A model generated the notes under the pieces. It did not search any database and was not told the DNA's origin. It saw only the letters and a list, made by a program, of their open reading frames with translations. Made by a program: the position numbers and the translations under genes. Positions 1-11,320 of a stretch of DNA of 64,000 bases are shown here, one piece after another. Numbering within the stretch: position 1 is the stretch's first letter; every line of letters begins with the position of its first letter. Source of the DNA: Cryoendolithus antarcticus (Eukaryota; Ascomycota; Dothideomycetes; Cladosporiales; Cladosporiaceae); contig NAJO01000033.1 of assembly GCA_002077065.1 (NCBI GenBank), forward strand, positions 372,001 to 436,000, written 5' to 3'.

Positions 1-43
1 CCAGACACCACCACACTCGCTTGTATAGAGACACGCCGCCACG

Positions 44-2586
44 ATGTTACGACCCGCGACTCCGCTCGCCATAATATTCTTCGTCGCTTTTGTATTGCTA
101 TTGCTTAGCACTATTTCCACGCCCATTATCAAGCAGGTGCCGCTGGGCCAGTTTCAAGGATGGGAGTTTGGAGTCTTCGGATATTGCAAAGGAGGCGCGC
201 AATGCAAAGGGCCCATGATCGGCTACAGCACAGGTGGGCGATGACAGCGATCACTGTGGCGAAATGGCGTACTGACGGTATCGCAGATGGCTTGTTCACA
301 GGAGCTGATGCTAACGACTTCTCCCTTCCGTCCGCAACACGGCACAGCCTGTCCTCCATTCTGATTGTCCACCCCATCGCAGCGCTTCTGACGCTGATAT
401 GCTTCGCCCTCTCCGTGGCGGCACACTTCCATGGCCCAGCTTCATCACCTCGCTACCTTCTCGCACTTCTAATTCTGACAATCCCGACATTGCTAGTCAC
501 ACTGCTAGCATTTCTGGTCGACATACTTCTTTTCGTCCCTCACGTGGGCTGGGGCGGCTGGATCGTCCTTGGAGCTACTATCTTGATAGTCGCATCCAGC
601 GTCGTGACCTGCGCGATGCGAAGAACGCTCGTTAGCCGGAAAGCACGCAAGAAGCGCATCGCAGAGAATGCCGATATGAGCGGCGCCAACTACTACGAGA
701 ACCTCAATCAGACGCGCTTGATGCAGGACCAGCTGCCACGTGCGGATAGTCCGCCACCCATGAGTGGCACTACTGCGCAGGAGTCGAAAGAAGCACCTGG
801 GTTCGCGACATTCGAGATGAAGAGGGAGGCTTCGAATGGGCAGAGTCCTGATGGAGGACGAAGAAGCATGGATGACCGAACTCCGCTGAACCCTGTACGC
901 GACCCGAGTGTGAGATCTGCCAGCACTGGTGGTGCACGAAGACCGTACCCACAGGGCGAAGGCATGCCTCCTATGCCAATGAACGGCGGACCACATGATC
1001 GCATGGCATCTCCACGGCGGCCGAGCAGAGACGAGTATGGCAACCCGCTGCCGGCAATGGCTGGTGCAGGCATTATTGCGGGCGAAGGTCTGAGGCACCA
1101 AACATCGGAGGGTAGCCTTGGATCACACCGATCGAATGGCCGTGGTGGTGCACCACCCATGTACGGTCGAGGCCGAGGAGGGTATGGACCACCTCCACGT
1201 GGCGGATACGGGCCACCAAGAGCCGGCTACGGTCCACCAAGAGGAGGCTATGGGCCGAGAGGAGCATATCGCGGCGGACCACCGCCGCCTGGTTGGAATG
1301 GCCGTGGCGGTGGCCGAGGTGGACGCGGAAATCCAGGCATGATCCCAGGAATGAGTGGTCCTCCACCGAACTATGGCGGCGACGGTGCATACCCTCCATC
1401 ACCAAGAGGCGGACCACCACCGAGAAGTCAAATGCGACCATCGCCAGATCAGTTCATCGCGCGGGGCCCATCGCCAGGCAATGATCTTGCCATCGGCCAA
1501 GCCATCGAGATGGACGAGCGTACGGGCAGTCCGCCTGCCGCTGGACAACAAGGTCAGCAGTACGGACTGCGAGACAGTGACAATGACGTGGCTGGCATGG
1601 TCGGATTGCAGCAAGGACGGAACAGTCCGTTCCAGCGGGACAGCGAGCAGCCATCAGGCTACCCAAGTACGGGGAGCAACTACTCGGAACAGTGCGTTAC
1701 TTCGCCAGTCCACGTGAAACCCACATCACTAACACCTCACAGCACTTACGTCCCCCCCCGCGCCGCGTGGAACCAACAGCAGTCCCGCGGGCCCGTCTCA
1801 CCCCTCACAACCGACAGCGCCTCCTCCGGCCTCGCCTCTTCAAATGCCCTCCCAACAACAGGTTCCTACTCCAACCTCCCCCCCATCCAAGCATCGCCAA
1901 CCTCCCCCCAACAAGCCCACATGCCGCACCACGCCCGGCAAACTTCCGAGCCCTATTACGAAGACGTCGACCCGCGCTTCGCCTCAAACGAGGTCCCGTC
2001 CGCCTTGACCCCAGGAAGTCAAACCCAAGCCCGTACGCACCCCTCGCCTCCTCAAATCCACTACACTTCCCCGCCGGCCTCTTTGGCTGGCTCGGGAGCT
2101 GTGGCTGGTCCCGCACCTTCTCGTCGGCGGAACGCTGACGAGCCTCTTAGCGCACCCTCACAGCAGATTCTAAACCGGAATTCTGATCCCTCGAATACCA
2201 CGCCTCCGGCTGAGAATTCCTCGTACGAGGACTTACCGCCTGGCGTTCGCTCGCCGACTGGCAGCGATACCAGCCATTTCACATCCGTCTCCCAGCGTCC
2301 CGTGAATCCCAACTGGCGGCCCGCGAACTCTTCAACTGGGCAATCAGCTACGGGTGCTTATCCCGGTGGGTTCCTGGGGCCAGGTAGCACGGCGCCTACC
2401 AGCGCCAGCGCGGTGCAGAGACGACGGGAGGATGTGGTGTTGAGCGCGAACCCGGATTTCGCATTACCTGGTATCAGTCCTGGGAGAGGAGCACGGGGCG
2501 GAAGGGGCGGAATGGCGGGAGGGCAGAGGAGTAGTATGCTTGCTGCGGGTCTGACGCCCGCGGGAAGGTATCCGACAGAGTTATAG
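44..2586 (+). CDS. palI: PalI/RIM9 pH-response regulator membrane protein
   Basis: Two exons, 44-233 and 287-2586, joined across a 53-nt GT-AG intron, give 829 residues. The SUR7/PalI fold is visible: an N-terminal transmembrane segment (about residues 8-27), a short Cys-containing loop with a GxWxxGxFGYC-like core, then three more hydrophobic segments (about 86-111, 120-147, 152-174). The rest is a long disordered cytoplasmic tail rich in Pro, Gly, Ser and Arg, with an RGGYGPP repeat near the middle. In Aspergillus and yeast this family helps the plasma-membrane complex that senses alkaline pH (with PalH/Rim21) and signals to PacC/Rim101. The long tail is usual for filamentous fungi and absent from yeast Rim9. 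The start has only 43 bases of upstream sequence in the window. The next gene is convergent. Confidence 0.93.
1162..1284 (+). repeat. RGGYGPP-type coding tandem repeat in palI
   Basis: Imperfect 7-9 residue units (RGGYGPP, RAGYGPP, RGGYGPR) follow one another in the PalI tail. They give an RGG/YG-rich patch that resembles low-complexity RNA-binding or phase-separating segments. The repeat is visible directly; any role is unknown. Confidence 0.75.
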
Positions 2587-3125
2587 ACTAAGCTTGGGAA
2601 AGGGATAGGGAGGACTGGGGTTGGGTAGAGAGGCGTGTATATACGAGCAACAGATCCCCGCACAGATCGCGAGGAGGAGCACACATCGTAGGTACCGAAG
2701 AATAGCATTACTGGTGCTTCTTGCCCGATAATGTAGACACCGTGCCATGGCCTACTACAATCTAGACTTTGTTCTTCCCACCTTCATGGATGGCTTCTGT
2801 GATTCTCGTTTCGCTGCATTGGCATCGATGAGCGAGCACTGATCCCATTGGAATGACACGCGAATGCCCTGCTGTGAAGATGTCTACGAGCTTTTCGTAC
2901 TTCCAATGACCTACTTCGCTAAGGCAATAACACATGTAGTTCCCGCTTTACCTCTCGTCACCTCAGTGACGCCTGCACGCCATAACCGCCCATCACAGCG
3001 CTCAGCCGTCTGAACGCTGCGACTTCAGCCGCCACGCTGTCAACCCTCTGCTCCCTGAGCTCATCCCCGTCATCATCTTCTGCCTTGGCTTTCCAACCAC
3101 TGATGCGACGAGCCTGCTAGGCACT
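2587..3125. other. Convergent intergenic region palI / SEC21
   Basis: The two genes point at each other, so this stretch should hold both 3' untranslated regions. I see no coding signal, repeat or RNA gene in it. Confidence 0.6.
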
Positions 3126-6064
3126 CTACGCCACGCCCCCAACGACCACAGCCGCTAGTCCTGCCTCCTCGCTCCTCCCCTCGACCTTGACAGTAACGCC
3201 GCTCTTGGCCGAGTAGGCCATGCGTACGCTGACTGCTACTTTGCCACCAGTCACGCTCTTCCCGTAGAGCCGCAAGGTGTGAGTTGAATTACTCAATGCC
3301 ACTTCACTCCCCTCAAGCGGCTGCATACTCAGCACCTTCACCAAACTCTCCACAGCTTCAGCGATGGACTTCGCGCCGCTGAGTTGGAGCGTCTCTTCCG
3401 CGACATTTTCCTCATCCGTCGGTAAGCTCGACCAAATTGCATCAAAGCCGCCCGCGAAAGCAGGCAGAATGTAATCCGCTCCTGTCAACTCGATATCCTC
3501 AATCTGGTACTCGTCTTCCAGACCACCTGACTCGGGCTCGCCAGTTGAGGGATCGACTTCCTTGAGCGTAAATTTGAGGACATTGGTGAACGAGGCGGTC
3601 GCGAACTGCTCTTCTGTGGGGCGGGAGAAGGAAACATAGACGATGCCTTCAGATTCGGGCTTCAGCGCATCGATGGGAATGATGAAGTCCTCTTCTAGCC
3701 CTTCGGGCGGCTCGCCAGTCTCTTCTGAAGGTTGAGGAGAGGTAATGACGGATAGGTCGGCGAGCACGTAGTCGGCGAGGGTGTTTGAGATGTTGAATTG
3801 TAGAACCAGGTGGTCTTTGTAGAGATGCTTGAGCGCTGTCACGACGTACTCGGTCTCGCTTTCTGTGAGTTCAACAGGGGATGAGGATATGAGGAGAGCG
3901 CCGTAAGAAGCTATCTCGGGGATTGCGGAAAGTTGTTGGGCGTACTTGTCGTTCGTGGCGCGGGCTGTGGATGTGAGGGAGGAGTCGGCGGCTTTCTTGG
4001 TGTTGGTTATGCTGGGTGCTTTGAGGGTTGGGGTGGCGGTGGTGAGTTTCTTGGTGCGGTCTTCGGCGAGAGATTGTTCGCGGGTGACTATTGGGACGGA
4101 GGCGAAATCGAAGGGGTTTGTGAAGGCTTCCGCGCTCGAGCCGTTGACGTAGTGGGCTAGTTGGTCTTCGAGGATGGGGAGTGAGAACATGGAGTCTGTG
4201 ATTGAGGTCAGTAATGTGTCTGAATGAGCACAAGCGATGTCAGACTCACCATTGCGCACGAATCTCGACGCAGTCTCATCGTCCTCCTTCATCAATCGTA
4301 AGTTGAGCGCCGCACGATCTCGAACCTCATCGTCAACATCGTCCAAACACCTCGTCAGTAGCACATCAACACTGCGCTTCACCTCTGGATCTTTCTGGCC
4401 CACGCCGAACTTGGCCAGAGCAGTAACAGCAGCAGCCCTTACGATCGCATTCTCCAACACCACACGGTTGTAGATGTACCGGATGTACTTTGTCGGCTGC
4501 TTCGTCTTTGGTCCCTCCATACCAAGCAAGTGCAATATCCGCACTGCAAGCTTCGTGAATTCGCAGTCCTCAATGAACTCGCACAGGTGGGCCAGTGCTT
4601 CCTCTCTGCTCTCGGGCACAAACTTGATGAGATCGAAGATGCTTTCGACGACACTTCGCTTGAACTCGAAGCCGCCCTCGTCGCGCAGTATACCAGCCAA
4701 GAAGACCAGCATACCTGCCTGTTTTGAAGGGAACTTAAGGCAAAGTGTTCGAATTGCTTCCACGATCGTGACTTTAAACTCGTCTGTGATGTCTGACATG
4801 AAAGTGCTGATCTGCTTCATCAGTCGGTCGACACTAGACTCGTTGCCGGTCTTGAGCAGTGTTGTGATGGCGAATGTGGCAATCGATCGGTTGGTGTTCG
4901 AGATCAGCGCTTCGATGTCTGGGTTGCACGGTCGTACAGACTCGGGCTTGAATGATGCGAATTGATGCAGAATGCGAATGGCGGAGAACTTGGTCACAGC
5001 TCGAGGCGAAGTGAGGAACAGCTGTAGTACGTGAATTGCTTGGCCCACCTCAGCATCTGTGAGGTCTGGCATAGCACAGATCGCTTTTGCGGCCTCGAAG
5101 TTGACCATTTCACTCTTGTCGCGCAGCCAGTCATCCAGGAGCTTCATCATTGGTTTCCGCAAAGATGGGTCGTCTTCAGCCAGTTTGGCAGCAAGTCGCA
5201 CAAGCATGACCCTTGCCATTGGCGACTTGACGGCACCCGCAGCGCTGTACTGCTGCACCATCTTGACCAACGCCATCCGGTCATGACTTCGCATCTGATA
5301 CAAGAGACCAATGGCGTGGTACTGTGTGGTGTAATTCGTATTCGAGGCAGCCATGGCGTGGGCATTCCCTCCGAAGCCCATGAAGCCACCGGACGACTTG
5401 TTCGACGAAGCTGCCTCCTGTGTCTCGCTCTGCCATCTCCGGACGATGTCACGTGCGATTGGCAGAAGGTGGTATGAGGAGACCAAAGCAGCCGAGGATA
5501 CCGATGGCACCTTGTCCACGATGGCTGTTTTGATGTTGCGCTCGATTGCTTGCACTGTCGATGCCTGTGATGTGTCAGTCAGCCACCACTCGAGCTCTCC
5601 GCGTCAGTCCGCAGCAGTCATACATCTATTATACGACACAATGCCCGTATAGCATTGGCCCGGTAGACAATGTCATTCCCCACCGCCGTGTCCTTCATGA
5701 TGCTGCTCGTGACCATAATGACATCCTCAGCCGTGTTAGCCAGCTCCTTGATGACCAGGTAGACCATCTGCCGTAGCGAGGCATCCTTGTTCTGGAATAA
5801 TTTGGAGATGCCGAAGAAGAGGGATGTGGCTTCGTTGGTAGGGAACTTCTCGCCGGTGAAGAGCAGTAATGCTATCTTGGTGAGGAGGATACGACATTTC
5901 CGTGGCGAGACGGGGGATGTGTTGAACACGCGGGCTGAGCTTCATGTAAGCTGCTACACTACCATGAGAGCACATTGTTGTCCCAGCTTACCCTCTTGGA
6001 AGACAGAGGTCCTGTCCACCTTGACGACGCTGCTCTCGTCCTCGTCCTTTTTGTTGTAAGCCAT
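3126..6064 (-). CDS. SEC21: Coatomer subunit gamma (gamma-COP)
   Basis: Four exons on the minus strand (6064-5992, 5934-5624, 5564-4250, 4195-3126) join in frame to 922 residues, the usual gamma-COP length. The protein starts MAYNKKDEDE, continues with the conserved ARVFNTSP stretch, then HEAT/adaptin-like repeats to about residue 560. A low-complexity hinge follows, then the C-terminal appendage domain. Gamma-COP is part of the COPI coat that carries vesicles from Golgi to ER and within the Golgi. The first three introns-exon junctions are fixed by conserved sequence across each join. The last intron (4196-4249) is 54 nt with no stop, so its retention would simply add 18 residues; its GTGAGT donor, branch site and CAG end argue that it is normally removed. 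Confidence 0.95.
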
Positions 6065-6402
6065 GATTGCGCCACGAGTGATGTGCTATCGGGGCAACAT
6101 GTAAGTAATCAAGTGAGTGGGTGTATCCCCTTGGGAACACGGTATCGCTCCTACCCGTCTCACATGCCAGCGGCCCTGAACTTCTGGCGACGTTGTGAAA
6201 GTGGCAGCCTCAGGCATGTGGATGGAAGTGGGACAAAGTCTTGGCGATGTGCTTGCACATTTCGAATCATCGACCGCCACATCGACTCCGCATCACAAGA
6301 CATCGCCTGTACTCATCAACGAACCTCTGCTCGCCTACAAATCCATCGCAAAGCGCCCACGAGGTCTCATTCGAATAACAGACATATCACACAACCGCAA
6401 AC
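6065..6402. promoter_or_regulatory. Shared divergent promoter region SEC21 / RPS27
   Basis: Only 338 bases separate the two start codons, which face away from each other, so both promoters must lie here. I could not pick out individual binding sites with confidence. Confidence 0.6.
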
Positions 6403-6865
6403 ATGGTACGTTGGAGGGTCTAGGGGAGGTGTGTGGTGGCATGGAACGCTTGCAGTGAAGCGCACTGGGAAGAGTGTGGGAGGATATTGCATTGCGCCAT
6501 GCCACTCGCCGCCGAAATCTTGGAATCAAGCTACGACTAGATACTGACATGGTCCCTCACAGGTTCTCGCCGTCGATCTCCTGAACCCTACCCCTCAGGC
6601 TGAGGCCCGCAAGCATAAGCTGAAGGTACGAATACACTAACTCGACCATTCGCGACTACAGCAAGTCTAACATACAGCACAGCAACTCGTGCCCGGCCCC
6701 CGATCCTTCTTCATGGACGTCAAGTGCCCCGGCTGCTTCACCATCACCACTGTCTTCTCGCACGCCCAGACTGTTGTCGTATGCGCCGGCTGCTCACAGG
6801 TTCTCTGCCAGCCAACTGGTGGTAAGGCACGATTGACCGAGGGCTGCTCGTTCCGGAGGAAGTAG
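6403..6865 (+). CDS. RPS27: 40S ribosomal protein S27 (eS27)
   Basis: Three coding exons: 6403-6405 (the ATG alone), 6563-6625 and 6683-6865, giving 82 residues, exactly the family length. The C-terminal half carries the four-cysteine zinc ribbon (CPGC ... CAGC) that defines eS27, preceded by the conserved FFMDVKC stretch. It is a structural protein of the small ribosomal subunit. The 157-nt first intron begins immediately after the start codon (ATG then gtacgt), so the first coding exon is only three bases. Early introns are common in fungal ribosomal protein genes. It is divergent from SEC21. Confidence 0.96.
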
Positions 6866-7661
6866 ACCTGTCGTTCGCGAGATGAAGCATCAAGTGGAGC
6901 GAGCGCATTGGGCAGTGCATGGGCGCAGGTGGGCAGGCTGCTGCTCAGATGGCAGCAGACTGTGCCACGGAGACGCAATGGCAGAGTTGATCTTGCGATG
7001 GAAGATTTACAGCCGGCGTTGAGGAGTGTACACACATGCATCAGGAGCAGGAGAGATGCGCACGTCTGGCTAGTCCTGCACCAGGGCGAGGACACCGGTG
7101 TGCCATTGAGGATTCTAGCCCATGCACCGTTTCATGAGGTGTGGCTTGAATGAAAATGCAACAACTTCACATGATCTACTGCTGTACATTGCCATTCGCT
7201 GATAACTGCTATTCGCCCATCCTTGTCATGTACTCCACTCATTGGTCGAAGCCTCCACCAATGACCACGTGCATCCCGCCCTTATACATGACCTGTATGC
7301 TTGCACGATAGATATGGTATGGTACATACATGTCTCCGCAGAACGGAGCTTCGATGCCGAAGCCTTGTCTCGATGTACATACGCCCCAGTGCAGCCCCCA
7401 CTACTTACATTTGCGGCTGAAACGCCATTGCGTGCACTGACCGGTTCACCAACTACATGTAGGTGTTTGCACAACGCGTCGCATCTCAGCCTCTTCTCGT
7501 ATGTACAAGAGTATTCAGAAATCGCCGTCTCATTCGAGACTCCAGCTTTGTGACCTTGGAGCTGCTGCATCGTTCGAGAGCGGTCATTGCGAACTGGCTG
7601 TCGCGTAGACCTCGTTTAAAGTACTCGGGATCAGCTGAAGTGCGAACGAATCGTCCACAAT
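6866..7661. other. RPS27 3' region and annexin promoter
   Basis: No gene is recognisable. The second half holds an inverted pair of CCAAT boxes (7240-7263), several ACATGTA-like motifs and a perfect 10-bp palindrome CTACATGTAG (7453-7462). These would lie 200-420 bases upstream of the annexin start. Confidence 0.5.
7240..7263. promoter_or_regulatory. Inverted pair of CCAAT boxes
   Basis: CATTGGT at 7240-7246 and ACCAATG at 7257-7263 form a 7-bp inverted repeat with a 10-base spacer. CCAAT is the recognition core of the fungal HAP/CBC complex. Function here is inference; the site lies about 400 bases upstream of the annexin start codon. Confidence 0.35.
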
Positions 7662-9888
7662 ATGTCTCTCAGAGTCGACGATCGTTCGTCGCGTGGTAGA
7701 TCGAAGTCTGGAACCAGAGAGCGCGACCGATCGCGAAGCAATGTTCGCTCGTCGAAGGCTCCCTCTCCGCCGGCGTCGAAGTCCAAGTCGAAGAGCAGCA
7801 AGTCGAACTATTCGCCTCCAAGCTCCATAGTACCCAGCAGACATGAAGACAGGATAGTTTCGCCCACTTACGAGACCCGATCGCCAGAGAACTTTGCGCC
7901 TCCGAGCTCAGGCTACTTTCCCCAGGCTGCGCCAGGAGCTCTGCCTTACCCTCCAGATGAGGATGGAGGCTTCACCATGGGCGACTACTCTGACTTCCCG
8001 CCAGAGCAACGGCCAGGCTACATCCCACAACCCACAGAGAATCACTGGGGTGGCAAATCGGCTTACGACAGGGACTCGGACGACGATCTGGCTTATGGTG
8101 CTAGCCCGCAGACTTCGCGACATCAGTTGTACAGCTCCAAGCAGCCTGGGCATGTGCCGTACCCGGATCGAGATGCGAGTCCCGTGTCGAGCACGAGGTA
8201 TCAGTACGCGCATCCTGGAGACGAGCATAAGCAGCCATACTCGTCGTCGGGGTATCAGCAGCCAAAGCAGTACGAGTACGCTGCGCCGCCAGATAAGATT
8301 ACTTATACGGCAACGCCGCAGGGGGCACGGGCGGACTCTTACACTGCGAAGACGCAGGCTACTTATCCCAGCTATACGGCGAACATTCATGATCAACGAC
8401 AGCAACTACCCAGATCCTACAGCGATGGCAAGTCTCACTCGTCAAGCAAAGATGCTCGCCTTGTCGAGGTAGTACCCAATGGTCTCGACCCACGAGGCTC
8501 CATCTCCAGCTCCCATCGCCTTTCCGTAAGCAACCACGACACTGGTCTCAACAACCGTATGAACCGTCTAAGCGTCAGTGGCAACCGTCCGGACATGCAC
8601 TCCCTCCACGGCAACGGCAGCGGTGGCATGCCCCCGCCCAGTCCACTCCTAGAAGCCTACCACGGAACCTACCAATCCCTCTCACCCATGCCCGGTGCCT
8701 TCCGCACAGACGACGATGATCTCTCAGACCTCGAACCCCTCTCTCCCGGGCTGAAGTCAGCAGGTGGTAAACATAACGACAAGCTCTCGCAAGAATCCGC
8801 AGCGCGCGCTGCCAAGAAGCGAGCAGTCATCTACGACGCCGAAAGCGACGCAAAAGCAATCGCAAAAGCGCTAGACCACCACTCCAAAATCGACGCCGAG
8901 GCCTTCATAGACGTGCTCCCACCCCTCACCCACGACCAGATCCTCGAGCTAAGGAAGGAGTACAAGAAGCAAGTCAAAATCCAAGGCCGTGGGATCAAGC
9001 TACCCGCTCATCTCAAACTCAAGTTGCCTTCCGGAAACTTCGGGAAGGCTGTGTATGTGTGTGCTTTAGGGAGATGGGAGAGTGAAGGCTACTGGGCGAA
9101 TTTCTTCTACCAAGGCCACGCCTCCCGCCGCGAACTCCTAATCGAATCCCTCCTCGCGCGCTCCAACGCCGAGATCCGCGAGATCAAGGACTCCTTCCGC
9201 GACAAACGCTACGCTGACTCGCTGACGAAGTGCATGGAGAAGGAGCTCAAAGCCGATAAGTTCAAGACCGCCGTGATGATGGCGCTTGAAGGCAGACGGC
9301 AGGAGGAGCAGGATGTTTATCCACGGGAGTACGTGGAACGGGATGTGGAGGGCTTGGTAAGGAGTGTGAATGCTGAGAAGGGCGGGGAGACGGCTATGCT
9401 TGAGGTTGTGCTGAGGCGGAGTGATGCGCATTTGAGGGAGGTTATGAGGGGGTATCAGGCTAGGACCGGGGAGAATTTCGCGAGGGTTGCGTTGGGGAGG
9501 AGTGGGAACCTTGTTGTGAGTTGCCTCACCTTTTTGATTCTGTTAGTCTCGTGCTGACGTGTAGTTGCAGGGAGAGGTACTAGCCCACATCCTCAACGGC
9601 GCCATCAACCGGCCCGCCCGCGACGCCCTTTTACTGCACCACGCCATCCGCGACATCTCCTCCACGAAGTCCGCCTCCTCCAAAACTTCCTCGGACAAAG
9701 ACAAGCCCGATGAAATTCGTTACGAGCTCCTGATTTCGAGGGTGATCAGACTGCACTGGGACCGCGCGCACATGGCGCGAGTGAAGCGGGATTACGAGGG
9801 GAAGTATGGGAAGTCTGTGGAGGCGGAGCTGGAGGGGTGTCTGAGGGGGGACTTTGGGGAGTTTGTGGGGGAGATCGTGAGCGCGTGA
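7662..9888 (+). CDS. Annexin with long disordered N-terminus
   Basis: Exons 7662-9515 and 9571-9888 (55-nt intron) give 723 residues. Residues 1 to about 390 are low-complexity: an Arg/Ser/Lys-rich start, then Pro, Gln and Tyr rich sequence. From about residue 390 to the end lie four annexin-type helical repeats, recognisable from segments such as DAKAIAKALD, the LPSGNFGKAVY region, and a last repeat after the intron ending in DYEGKYGKSVE. Annexins bind acidic phospholipids with calcium and act at membranes. The type II calcium loops (GxGT ... D/E) are not obvious here, so calcium dependence is uncertain. Filamentous ascomycete annexins of this extended type are known. The start gives the longest reading frame and has no upstream in-frame ATG. 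Confidence 0.88.
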
Positions 9889-11320
9889 TCACTCACGACA
9901 TATTACCGTCTGGAGCAGCATATGTAAGGTAGTCTTGAAGGAGAACCAACGTAGAGCAAAGGCCATTAAATGTAGTGTGTACTCGGCATCTATTTGATAT
10001 CCATGATGTGTGACAGCGGAATACGATGCAAGACCGGGCCACACGGCACTTCTCATGTTCATCGTGAGGCACGCTTTCCGCGATGAGATTGATGAAGTGA
10101 GGCAGATCAAGTCCTTCATCTGGCATGAGGCGGTCACAGCGGCGGCCAAATCTCCCAGCATGTTTGTGGCGTTTCAAGATCGACGGTGCGAAGGGATATG
10201 CCTATTTCGGGTACAGTGATGCGGCATCCTCAAGGCGCCAACGTAAAGTGCTGGCCATAATCAAGCGACCGTATATGCATAAAATGCTACTCACATGCAG
10301 ACATTCGTGACGGTAACACTCTGCTCGTCAACAATGTCTGGCGTACGTGAGGACGTAGAGACGACGTTTGAACCCTTGCATTTTGCCGTTGCGAGCCCAC
10401 GTTTCAGGTTCTGCGGCACGGCGCAATGGGGTGGCTTGGGTGGAGCTCTCATCGCGTGGAGTTTCGGTTGACTCGTTATGCTTTGGTAAGGATGCCGGGG
10501 CCGCTGCTGATGCGACTCTTGCAGGAAGGTCGATACGGTCAGGATTACTGCGGCTCTTTTGCTGTCAGCGTCCTCTTGCTTCGTTTTCGTGCGGATCACG
10601 CTGGGAGGGAGTACAGTAGGGGAACTTTGTACGCTCGTTTGGAAGGTCATTGAAAACAGGCTGAGATTACTGGACTCGGGAAGGACTGCGAGCGTTTGAG
10701 AGTGGTTGCAGAGCGAACGGAGAGTTGTTGAGTGAGACCTGGCCTCGAGCTCAATAGCAAGAGAAGTCTGCAGGACCAAAGTCACACCATTCCAAGTGTG
10801 TGCGATTGGGCTACATTGCACGAAGGAGGTGTCGCAGCAAGAACTGGAAGCACGAGAGAGTGGCAGCGCTGGGATAAGGACTGCAGGACGGAGACTGTCG
10901 GCAGACGTCAGCAAGCGTTTCGACAGAGAAACACCCTACCAAACGACTTCGATTGGCTGTGGTAGCAGCCCGTGAACTTCAATACTGGACATATTCTATC
11001 CTTCGAACGCCGTACAAACATTACGCTCGCTTTCCGACGAACAGCACGCCGGTTGGCAGCACAGGTTGCGTGCAGCCGGATACCTGCATCCCGTACGTCC
11101 ATCTTCTGCATCAATCGACGAACGACATCAGCGCTGGACGCAGAACAATCGCGCGGGCAGCGACAATACTTTGGACTTCGACAATAGGAAGGCTACGCAT
11201 TGAAGGCGTACGACTCTACTCTATTCACCGACCAACACACTCGCTTATCTAACATCATACATCGCACACTCACGACATAGTTCACATTGTCCTACGATCT
11301 CCCGGCGACCGGCATGCTCG
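9889..11320. other. Gene-poor 1.4-kb region before the EGF-like membrane protein
   Basis: No recognisable gene. A 207-codon minus-strand reading frame (10914-10291) ends beside a good GTGAGT donor-like site, but its sequence matches no family I know and its composition is unremarkable. The last few hundred bases probably hold the promoter and 5' leader of the gene at 11321. Confidence 0.45.

Noticed and set aside
505..1101. 198-codon minus-strand frame inside palI
   Set aside because: Antisense shadow of a low-complexity coding region; the sense gene has clear membrane segments and family features.
10291..10914. 207-codon minus-strand frame with a GTGAGT at its end
   Set aside because: No family match, Ser/Thr-rich without structure, and no convincing partner exon downstream.
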